A stretch of DNA of 5,961 nt, from contig VGKX01000070.1 of assembly GCA_016866895.1 (NCBI GenBank), positions 1 to 5,961 of the forward strand, given 5' to 3'. Position numbers and translations under genes: made by a program. Numbering within the stretch: the first letter of the stretch is position 1; each line of letters opens with the position of its first letter. Positions 1 through 4,830 of the stretch are shown piece by piece. The notes below the pieces were generated by a model. The model made no database searches. It was not told the DNA's origin and worked only from the letters and a program-made list of their open reading frames with translations. Source of the stretch: Candidatus Parvarchaeota archaeon. Its GTDB lineage: Archaea; Micrarchaeota; Micrarchaeia; Anstonellales; VGKX01.

Positions 1-135
1 GGCTTCAACCTGCGCGCCTCGCAGCAAAGCACGCAGGGGGCGCTTGATTCCATAAACGTTCCTGTCTCGGATGACGAGGCCGAGGTAATCCGCGTCCTAT
101 TAGAGGCTGCCATAAAACGGATTTATGGGTGGTAG
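1..135 (+). CDS. C-terminal fragment of an unrecognised protein
   Basis: Frame 1 is open from the window edge to a TAG at 133-135 and encodes 44 residues, beginning GFNLRAS and ending IKRIYGW. Codon use looks like that of the neighbouring genes, and the stretch is rich in acidic residues, Leu and Val, so it reads as real protein: a short loop followed by an amphipathic helix (about residues 23-42, with a DDEAEV start). I do not recognise the family from this tail. The gene converges on fen1 and leaves a 53-nt gap. The start and most of the protein lie outside the window. Confidence 0.6.
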   Translation, partial: GFNLRASQQSTQGALDSINVPVSDDEAEVIRVLLEAAIKRIYGW

Positions 136-137
136 TC

Positions 138-150
138 AAAATATAAAAAA
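138..150 (-). terminator. T-rich terminator of the mbf1-zinc ribbon-fen1 operon
   Basis: On the minus strand, about 40 nt after the fen1 stop, the sequence reads TTTTTTATATTTT. Archaeal RNA polymerase terminates at T-rich non-template tracts without needing a hairpin, and I see no strong stem here. The same 53-nt convergent gap must also end the plus-strand gene, for which only a weakly pyrimidine-rich stretch (about 159-190) is present. Confidence 0.5.
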
Positions 151-188
151 CTAAGATGTCCTTTACACACTTTCAAATTCTTATTGCT

Positions 189-1238
189 TTAGAACCACTG
201 CCCAAGCCCTGTCTGCTCCGTCTTGTCGTTGAATTTTTTCACAAGTGCTTCAGCTGCCCTTTCCACCCGCTCGTGCGAAAAGTCGTGCTTGTCGCACAAG
301 AATTTTTCAAGCTCTTGCCTGTCAGGTGCCTTAAACTCTAAGGCCAGCTCAACGTCACTGCCTTTGAGAACTGGGGGCTCAAGGAAAAACCTCTCAATCT
401 CAAAAACATTTTCTGGAAAGTCGTATTTCAATTCAGTTTTTGCATACTGCACAACATCTTCAAGAGCCTTGCACTCCTTTACAATCTTGAGCGCCTTTTT
501 TGGCCCTATCCCCTTAATCCCAGAGCCAAAGTCATTTCCTATAAGTATCCCAAGCCAGATTAGCTGCCTTCTTTCAATTCCATTTTTTTCAAGTGTCTGG
601 CTCAAAGACACAAGCTCTGGCCCCACTTCCACAAACTCGAATTTTCCAGGAACCTTTCTTTTCCCGGACACAGACAAATTCCGAAGCAACAGAGGGGCGC
701 CAAAAAGAAGCGAGTCAAAATCCTGCGAGCCAACAGCATAGGCCAGCCCATTGGCAACAAGTGCGGAAGCCTGCGCCTCACCTTCACTTGGCGCCTGAAT
801 GCAAGGAATCCCCATGCAGCCTAGCAGCTCCTTGACTTCTTCAATCATGGCTTTTGTCAGCCTTGTTGTGCGCGCGGCATATTTTCTTGCATCTTCCTCC
901 CTGCCCTGCTCGCGGGCAAGCCTGAACTTTTCCTCAGCCTCAAGCTTCATCTCCTTTCTTGCATCCAGCGTTGATTTTTTCATGTCGGGGGGAATGCCAT
1001 CAAAAACATAGATGGGCCTTATTCCAGCCTCCAGAAGCTTTGAATTCCTGTAAAAAGTCCCGCTTAGGTGCCCCGTAGGGTTCCCCTTCGAATCCATGAG
1101 TGGTGTGCCATCTGCCTGCCTTATTGAAGTTAAAAATTGGTAAAGCGTGTTATATGCGTCAATCGCAATTTTTTTTCCTGCAAGCTGCTTGAAGCCCGTG
1201 GGGCTTGAGGCAACAAGTTCTGAAATGGAAACGCCCAT
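189..1238 (-). CDS. fen: Flap endonuclease 1 (FEN1), structure-specific 5' nuclease
   Basis: FEN1 removes 5' flaps during Okazaki-fragment maturation and base-excision repair, working on the PCNA clamp. The protein is 349 aa, normal for archaeal FEN1. The XPG N-domain covers about 1-105, a charged helical arch about 85-130, the XPG I-domain about 140-235, and the H2TH DNA-binding motif about 240-252 (GIKGIGPKKA). With the start at 1238, all metal ligands fall at the archaeal reference positions: D27, D80, E152, E154, D173, D175 and D236. That numbering, and the family-typical MGV N-terminus whose Gly2 packs near the active site, decide for this ATG over an in-frame ATG at 1256. The last eight residues, QTGLGQWF, are a perfect PCNA-interacting peptide (QxxLxxWF). 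After D236 the usual YNPGG is replaced by the shorter FGSG, a small change. It is the last gene of the minus-strand operon. Confidence 0.97.
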   Translation of the reverse strand: MGVSISELVASSPTGFKQLAGKKIAIDAYNTLYQFLTSIRQADGTPLMDSKGNPTGHLSGTFYRNSKLLEAGIRPIYVFDGIPPDMKKSTLDARKEMKLEAEEKFRLAREQGREEDARKYAARTTRLTKAMIEEVKELLGCMGIPCIQAPSEGEAQASALVANGLAYAVGSQDFDSLLFGAPLLLRNLSVSGKRKVPGKFEFVEVGPELVSLSQTLEKNGIERRQLIWLGILIGNDFGSGIKGIGPKKALKIVKECKALEDVVQYAKTELKYDFPENVFEIERFFLEPPVLKGSDVELALEFKAPDRQELEKFLCDKHDFSHERVERAAEALVKKFNDKTEQTGLGQWF

Positions 1239-1256
1239 CAGGCTCAATTCCCCCAT

Positions 1257-1484
1257 TCACCGCAATTTTTTATTTGCATTTCCTGATATCTCCCTAATTT
1301 TTTTCAAATCCCGGATTTTTACGCAAATCGGCATGCCGCGATAGCCGCACTTTGAGCACACTACAAAACCTGAAATGGGGCTATATGGCGTTGGGCTTGA
1401 ATAACTCTCATATTCGCATGCCTTGAATTCATTCTTGCACTTGGGGCAGATTTCAATACAATCGACTTTGCTTTGGGTTTTCAT
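1257..1484 (-). CDS. Small zinc-ribbon protein
   Basis: This 75-aa protein has two CxxC knuckles: CPKC at residues 13-16 and CSKC at 43-46 (followed by GYRG). They are spaced as in rubredoxin-like zinc ribbons, with a Ser/Pro/Tyr-rich loop between them. Extra cysteines at 9, 23 and 54 could bind a second metal or be structural. The C-terminus is basic (RDLKKI, NKKLR), which suggests nucleic-acid or ribonucleoprotein contact, though this is inference. I do not recognise a named family. The ATG at 1484 is preferred; a TTG at 1490 would add two residues, and neither has a clear SD. The gene starts 22 nt after mbf1 and its TGA lies 18 nt before the fen1 ATG, so the three are probably cotranscribed and translationally linked. 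Confidence 0.8.
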   Translation of the reverse strand: MKTQSKVDCIEICPKCKNEFKACEYESYSSPTPYSPISGFVVCSKCGYRGMPICVKIRDLKKIREISGNANKKLR

Positions 1485-1506
1485 TTCCAACCACTGAACA
1501 CATTAA

Positions 1507-1980
1507 CTATCTCTTCTTTTTCTTTTCAATCTCAAGCACGTCCCCAAGCGTCATTCCTTTTCCTGACTTGCCGCCAAATTCAAAGCTTGAGCTTTCTACC
1601 TGTTCCAATAATTTAATCCCAAGCTCATGCTCCAGTTTTCTTGCAAGTCCCTCGGAAGGCCTGGCAGTTTCCTTTTCAATCCTGTCAAGAAAAGATTCCT
1701 TTTCGTTGAGTCTTTCAGCAACAACCGCAAGGCTCAGTCCGTATCTCTCCCTTGCCCGCCTTATAGTGCTGCCAAAATCATCAACTACCTCAAGCTCTGT
1801 TTTTGAGGCAGGGCTTGATAAAAACCCTCCACCTGCCTGGTTTTGCCTTGCCGGGGCAGCTTGCCTTGGCATTGAGATAATTTTTGCCCCGCTGCTGCAT
1901 CCATGGCAGACATAAAGCTTTGCCCCCTCTACCATCGCAAGTATGTCTCCGCCTTCCCTGCCGCATATTTCGCATTCCAT
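1507..1980 (-). CDS. mbf1: MBF1-type Zn-ribbon/HTH protein (multiprotein bridging factor 1)
   Basis: The protein is 157 aa. An N-terminal zinc ribbon uses C3, C6, C25 and C28 (MECEIC ... VCHGC). A flexible Ala/Gln/Gly/Pro-rich linker runs about 36-62. A Cro/C1-type helix-turn-helix covers about 68-122 (GLSLAVVAERLNEKESFLDRI is the HTH core), and the tail ends TLGDVLEIEKKKKR. This order and the LTLGD-like tail are typical of archaeal MBF1, which has been linked to transcription or, in some archaea, to the translating ribosome. The ATG at 1980 is chosen because GGTG (1989-1986) precedes it by 5 nt and because the family begins directly with the MxCEIC ribbon; a TTG at 1995 would add five residues. 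It is the first gene of the probable operon with the zinc-ribbon protein and fen1. Confidence 0.92.
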   Translation of the reverse strand: MECEICGREGGDILAMVEGAKLYVCHGCSSGAKIISMPRQAAPARQNQAGGGFLSSPASKTELEVVDDFGSTIRRARERYGLSLAVVAERLNEKESFLDRIEKETARPSEGLARKLEHELGIKLLEQVESSSFEFGGKSGKGMTLGDVLEIEKKKKR

Positions 1981-1990
1981 GACAACACCT
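1981..1990 (-). promoter_or_regulatory. Shine-Dalgarno site of mbf1
   Basis: The minus strand reads AGGTG-TTGTC-ATG. GGTG matches the SD core (GGAGGTGATC), with a 5-nt spacer. The same GGTG-N5-ATG arrangement recurs before the ATGs at 4831 and 3787, so it appears to be this genome's standard internal ribosome-binding site. It fixes the mbf1 start at 1980. Confidence 0.65.
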
Positions 1991-2066
1991 GCCAACCTGC
2001 ACCAAGCTTAATTTTTTAATTTACCTCGGGCACCCTCGTGCCTGCCTATCTCATTTAATTTCTCGC

Positions 2067-2084
2067 ATAAAGTATATTCTTTAT
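2067..2084 (-). promoter_or_regulatory. Candidate promoter/operator: inverted repeat over an A/T-rich box
   Basis: ATAAAG-TATATT-CTTTAT is a perfect 6-bp inverted repeat with a 6-bp A/T centre. Read on the minus strand it holds GAATATAC, a plausible TATA element, with an A-rich GATAAAG just upstream. A start near 2049 would give mbf1 a leader of about 70 nt. A palindrome lying over a TATA box is a usual place for a repressor or activator site, possibly autoregulation by the HTH protein it precedes. A second candidate minus-strand box, TTAAAAAATTAA, lies at about 2008-2019. Only mapping of the transcript start would choose between them. Confidence 0.35.
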
Positions 2085-2127
2085 CAAAAACCTTTATTAT
2101 CCTCCCATGCCTCATAAAAACAGCCTC

Positions 2128-2136
2128 ATTTAAATA
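2128..2136 (+). promoter_or_regulatory. Palindromic TATA box for the leaderless M50 protease mRNA
   Basis: TTTAAATA (2129-2136) has its centre 27.5 nt before the ATG at 2160. Archaeal TATA boxes sit about 26-27 nt before the transcript start, so the mRNA should begin at or next to that ATG with no leader. The element lies inside the perfect palindrome ATTTAAAT (2128-2135), so it could also recruit TBP for the minus strand. The bases just upstream (GCCTC) are a poor BRE, which lowers confidence. Confidence 0.5.
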
Positions 2137-2159
2137 TGCTATTGGACATTGATATGCCC

Positions 2160-3563
2160 ATGGGCCACAAGGAACTGTTCTGCTCACTTTCAACCGTAGC
2201 CCTAGGCTTTGCCGCGCTTTTCTATATCCTCAATGCAAACCTTGGCGGGCTGGCCACTTTTGTCCTTTCAGTAGTCCTGCTTTGCGCATGCGGCCTGATT
2301 TTGCAAAAGCTCCATGCCATTGAGGGCCAGTGGGGCCTTCTTATGCTTAGGACAAAGGCAGGCCTTGGAAGGATTGATGCGCTTGCAAAAAAACACCCAG
2401 AAGTCTGGAACATGCTAACGGACTTTGGCCTTGTTTTTGGCTATGGATTGCTTGCATATTTCTTGATTGATAATGACAAGAAAAAGCCGCTGAGAAAACC
2501 AACAATAATCCTGCTTTCAATCATTTCACTTTTGCTTACTGTCTTATTTATTTCGCCTTACATCTTCCCGCTTGCCGGAACAGTGATTAGCGGGCTTGAT
2601 GTAGGCGGAGTTTCTGTGCAGGCAAAAGCTGCAGCATCAATATTCCCATTTTTTGCACTTCTTTCATTTGCAATGCTTATAGTCGGGGGCCTGACCCTAA
2701 CAACCATTGTCAGCATCGTAACATACGGCCTTCACATACTGACCAAGCTAACAAGTTCAATTGTTTTTGGAACCGGGGAAATTGCAAACACCCCATCCGG
2801 GGCATTTTTCCTTGTGCCAGGCAGAAACCTTCCACTATTTGAAGGAATAATCGCCCTTGCACTGCTTTTGGTTGTGCATGAGGCTGCACATGGCGTCCTC
2901 TCCAGGGTCGCAAAAATTAAGCTTAAGTCTGCAGGCCTGGTTCTCTTCGGATTCCTTCCTGTGGGCGCATTTGTAGACCCAGATGAGAATGAGCTTAGGA
3001 AAAGCTCAAGGTCAGCACAGCTTCGCGTAATGGTGGCCGGCTCCACTGCCAATATTCTCACTGCAATATTATCTTTTCTTGTGCTGCTGGGCTTTGTCAT
3101 CGGCACTTCGCAGTTCAGGCCAGACGCACTCAAAGTTGTCTCGGGTGCGCTTCCAGAAGGCACATACGTCTATTCAATAAACGGGATAGGCGCAAAGGAG
3201 CTGCAAACAACAAAATTTGCCCCAAGCCAAAAGCTTGTGATTAGCACTGAAAAAGGGATAATAAACACGGAGGCTAACAAGGTCGGTGAAGTTGGCGTGT
3301 CTTACCTTTATCTAAAAAACAGCCAGTATCTTGCAAGCGTTTTCCCCCCTGAGTTTGCATTCCTGAAATTCGTTTTCAATGTTCTTGCGCTGCTTTTTGT
3401 CCTGAACTTTCTTGTGGGCACCGTGAATCTTTTGCCTCTTCCCATGTTTGATGGCTACCATATAGTCTCAATTGCAATTGACAACAAAAACATTGTGCTT
3501 GCAATAATGGCAGTTGTTGGCGTGGCGTTTGTCTCTAACTTCCTTCCAAGCCTGTTTAAGTAA
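2160..3563 (+). CDS. Site-2-protease family (M50) membrane zinc metalloprotease
   Basis: This is a 467-aa polytopic protein with about ten hydrophobic segments. The catalytic one carries HEAAHG (H240, E241, H244). The third zinc ligand is in NLLPLPMFDG (423-432, D431), the second conserved M50 motif, inside a late membrane helix. A basic loop after N-terminal helices 1-2 (RTKAGL, about 64-69) resembles archaeal family members. Residues about 322-385 between the motifs form a soluble stretch (LPEGTYVYSING) that looks like a short, degenerate PDZ domain. S2P enzymes cut substrates within the membrane; the substrate here cannot be told. The ATG at 2160 is chosen because of its TATA spacing and because the in-frame ATGs at 2136 and 2154 lie in or too close to that TATA box; starting at 2136 would add eight residues. 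It is transcribed divergently from mbf1. Confidence 0.93.
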   Translation: MGHKELFCSLSTVALGFAALFYILNANLGGLATFVLSVVLLCACGLILQKLHAIEGQWGLLMLRTKAGLGRIDALAKKHPEVWNMLTDFGLVFGYGLLAYFLIDNDKKKPLRKPTIILLSIISLLLTVLFISPYIFPLAGTVISGLDVGGVSVQAKAAASIFPFFALLSFAMLIVGGLTLTTIVSIVTYGLHILTKLTSSIVFGTGEIANTPSGAFFLVPGRNLPLFEGIIALALLLVVHEAAHGVLSRVAKIKLKSAGLVLFGFLPVGAFVDPDENELRKSSRSAQLRVMVAGSTANILTAILSFLVLLGFVIGTSQFRPDALKVVSGALPEGTYVYSINGIGAKELQTTKFAPSQKLVISTEKGIINTEANKVGEVGVSYLYLKNSQYLASVFPPEFAFLKFVFNVLALLFVLNFLVGTVNLLPLPMFDGYHIVSIAIDNKNIVLAIMAVVGVAFVSNFLPSLFK

Positions 3564-3565
3564 GT

Positions 3566-3573
3566 TTTATATA
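3566..3573 (+). promoter_or_regulatory. TATA box of the cysteine-operon leader transcript
   Basis: TTTATATA is a near-ideal archaeal TATA box, 2 nt after the protease stop codon, with purine-rich AAGTAAG before it as a possible BRE. Its centre is 27.5 nt from the ATG at 3597, the same distance as between the protease TATA box and its ATG. The transcript should therefore start at or within a nucleotide or two of that ATG. This is the strongest promoter in the window by eye. Confidence 0.72.
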
Positions 3574-3596
3574 CTAATCCAGGTGCAAGTATAACA

Positions 3597-3644
3597 ATGG
3601 CAAAAGCTAAAGCAATTCAAAATCTTCTTTCCTGTTGCCCTTAG
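3597..3644 (+). CDS. Leaderless 15-aa leader peptide with tandem Cys codons
   Basis: ATG at 3597 to TAG at 3642-3644 encodes MAKAKAIQNLLSCCP. Residues 13-14 are two adjacent cysteines (TGT TGC, 3633-3638), followed by Pro and stop. The ATG coincides with the start predicted from the TATA box, so the ORF would be translated leaderless from the very 5' end of the mRNA. It lies 134 nt upstream of a cysteine-biosynthesis operon whose first enzyme has no cysteine. Two stems overlap its codons and a T7 tract follows 39 nt after its stop. These are the parts of a ribosome-mediated attenuator that reads Cys-tRNA supply; a C-terminal Pro-stop is also known to slow release. The ORF is too short for coding statistics, so a chance ORF cannot be excluded without conservation data. 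Confidence 0.6.
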   Translation: MAKAKAIQNLLSCCP

Positions 3645-3667
3645 GGGCACTAACACCAGCTTTAGCT
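3605..3667 (+). promoter_or_regulatory. Leader stem-loop with a nested hairpin
   Basis: The outer stem pairs 3605-3613 (AGCTAAAGC) with 3659-3667 (GCTTTAGCT), 9 bp without mismatch; its 5' arm is codons 3-6 of the leader peptide. The nested hairpin pairs 3636-3640 (TGCCC) with 3645-3649 (GGGCA), with TTAG as loop. Its 5' arm is the second Cys codon and part of the Pro codon, and its loop contains the TAG stop. A ribosome on the Cys codons would melt the inner hairpin. Confidence 0.55.
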
Positions 3668-3674
3668 ATATAAC

Positions 3675-3722
3675 TGCCGCCGATTTTTTTCTTTCTTAGT
3701 CAGTGGTCTTTCACTGGCGGCA
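3675..3722 (+). promoter_or_regulatory. Second leader structure enclosing the T tract
   Basis: TGCCGCC (3675-3681) pairs perfectly with GGCGGCA (3716-3722), 7 bp and very GC-rich for this region. Inside lies a 5-bp hairpin, CAGTG (3701-3705) with CACTG (3712-3716); G3716 is shared, so either the helices stack or one pair gives way. The same TGCCGCC arm can instead pair with GGGGCA (3644-3649) around one bulged G3679, so it can switch partners. Confidence 0.5.
3684..3697 (+). terminator. T-tract terminator inside the cysteine-operon leader
   Basis: Seven T residues (3684-3690) followed by CTTTCTT follow GC-rich TGCCGCC directly. T tracts of this length terminate archaeal RNA polymerase. It lies between the promoter at 3566 and the first enzyme gene, where an unregulated terminator would silence the operon. 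It is therefore best read as the attenuation site, though it may also end readthrough from the protease gene. Confidence 0.5.
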
Positions 3723-3775
3723 TTCTATAGAACTTGTAAATCAACTCGCATATCGTCACGTGTGTCTAAAAGTAT

Positions 3776-3789
3776 GGGGTGAAAAAATG
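3776..3789 (+). promoter_or_regulatory. Strong SD-ATG pair out of frame with cbs
   Basis: GGGGTG (3776-3781), five A, then ATG at 3787 reproduces the SD and spacing seen at the next gene (GGGGTG-N5-ATG at 4831). This ATG is not in the cbs frame: it opens a 16-aa ORF, MERDLRCAKIGRANRA, ending with TAG at 3835-3837. The GTG used for cbs is inside the SD itself. Either a second short peptide regulates cbs translation, or the A5 run at 3810-3814 has one base too many; removing one A joins this ATG to the cbs frame. Confidence 0.4.
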
Positions 3790-4813
3790 GAAAGGGATTT
3801 ACGTTGCGCAAAAATTGGAAGAGCAAACCGAGCCTAGGGCAAAGCAAAAAGTCTATGGAAACATACTTGAAGCAGTGGGAAAAACCCCTCTAGTCAGGCT
3901 AAACAAAATTGCAAATGGCCTCAGCCCTGAAATATTTGCCAAGGTTGAATATCTTAATCCAGGGGGCAGCGTGAAGGACAGAATCGGGCTTGCCATGGTC
4001 GAGGAGGCTGAACAGAGAGGTTTTCTCAAGCCAGGGGGGACGATAGTAGAACCGACTTCAGGGAACACGGGGGCGGGCCTTGCCCTTGTTGCATCCTTGA
4101 GGGGCTACAAGTCTATTTTTGTGATGCCTGACAAGATGAGCATTGAAAAAGAGCTTCTTTTGAAGGCTTATGGGGCAAGGGTTGTCCGGACTCCAACCGC
4201 CGTGGCGGCAGATGACCCCCAAAGCAACCTGATGGTGGCCAAGAAACTTGTTGAAAGCATACCTGGTGCCTTTTCCCCAAACCAGTATTTCAACCAGGCA
4301 AACCCCCTAGCCCATTACACTACAACCGGCCCTGAGATTTGGGAAGCAACAGAAGGAAGAATTACATATTTTGTGGCTGGCATGGGGACAGGGGGCACAA
4401 TAACTGGTACGGCTAAATATCTAAAGGAGAAAAACCCAGAAATAAAAATTGTCGGGGTTGATGCAGTCGGCTCGCTCTATAAAGGCACTTTTTACAAATC
4501 GGAGGCTCCAGTGCACCCCTACAAAGTGGAGGGTATTGGTGAGGATTTCATGCCAACGACAATTGACCTTGGGCTTGTTGATGAGGTAATTTCAGTCGGC
4601 GACAGGGACTCGTTTCTTACTGCAAGGAGGCTTGCAAGAGAAGAGGGGTTGCTTGTTGGAGGCTCCTCTGGGGCTGCGGCATTTGCTGCACTAAGTTTGG
4701 CAAAAAAGCTTGACAAAAAAGAGGTCCTAGTTGCTTTGCTTCCAGACAGCGGCCGCAGCTATCTGAGCACTATTTTTAATGACGGGTGGATGCAAAAAAA
4801 CGGTTTTATGTAA
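3779..4813 (+). CDS. cbs: Cystathionine beta-synthase, catalytic core only (PLP fold type II)
   Basis: CBS condenses serine (or O-acetylserine) with homocysteine to cystathionine in the cytosol, the first step of reverse transsulfuration. Motifs run in order: GKTPLVRL (34-41), NPGGSVKDR with PLP lysine K66, EPTSGNTG (91-98), phosphate loop GTGGTITG (203-210), EGIGEDFMP (251-259), GGSSGAA (294-300) and LPDSGRSYLSTIFNDGWM (321-338). EGIGEDF and the FNDGWM ending are CBS-like rather than typical of O-acetylserine sulfhydrylase (CysK). At 344 aa it lacks the C-terminal regulatory CBS domain pair and the heme-binding N-terminus of animal enzymes. It contains no cysteine at all. About 24 extra residues precede the conserved core. 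The GTG start at 3779 is the longest open choice but has no SD of its own; TTG at 3815 is the other in-frame option. CysK-like activity cannot be excluded. Confidence 0.9.
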   Translation: MKKWKGIYVAQKLEEQTEPRAKQKVYGNILEAVGKTPLVRLNKIANGLSPEIFAKVEYLNPGGSVKDRIGLAMVEEAEQRGFLKPGGTIVEPTSGNTGAGLALVASLRGYKSIFVMPDKMSIEKELLLKAYGARVVRTPTAVAADDPQSNLMVAKKLVESIPGAFSPNQYFNQANPLAHYTTTGPEIWEATEGRITYFVAGMGTGGTITGTAKYLKEKNPEIKIVGVDAVGSLYKGTFYKSEAPVHPYKVEGIGEDFMPTTIDLGLVDEVISVGDRDSFLTARRLAREEGLLVGGSSGAAAFAALSLAKKLDKKEVLVALLPDSGRSYLSTIFNDGWMQKNGFM

Positions 4814-4819
4814 ACTTGC

Positions 4820-4830
4820 GGGGTGTTTGT
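4820..4830 (+). promoter_or_regulatory. Shine-Dalgarno site of the gamma-lyase gene
   Basis: GGGGTG at 4820-4825, a 5-nt spacer, then ATG at 4831. The site sits in the 17-nt gap after the cbs stop, so the two genes are cotranscribed and the downstream start is well fixed. Confidence 0.75.

Noticed and set aside
223..741. 172-codon plus-strand ORF opposite fen1
   Set aside because: Antisense shadow: Ser/Phe-rich composition, no motif, and fen1 on the other strand is certain.
1239..1256. Longer FEN1 start adding six residues (ATG at 1256)
   Set aside because: Only the ATG at 1238 gives the family MGV N-terminus and places all metal ligands at reference archaeal positions (D27 through D236).
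2029..2042. GGCAC-CCTC-GTGCC hairpin upstream of mbf1
   Set aside because: Five base pairs with a tetraloop and no T tract or partner structure; it can arise by chance and has no clear role.
2732..3163. 143-codon minus-strand ORF within the protease gene
   Set aside because: Antisense shadow of the HExxH-containing protease; low-complexity Ser/Thr/Pro composition.
3665..3673. Second TATA-like element, CTATATAA, as a cbs promoter
   Set aside because: It overlaps the 3' arm of a perfect 9-bp stem and would start transcription at about 3696, just inside or after the T tract. It is possible, but weaker than the box at 3566, so it was not listed as a feature.
3597..3722. Known riboswitch, H/ACA or C/D box RNA
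   Set aside because: I see no C/D boxes. The second structure has a one-sided internal loop instead of an H/ACA pocket, and no match to a riboswitch core I can recall.
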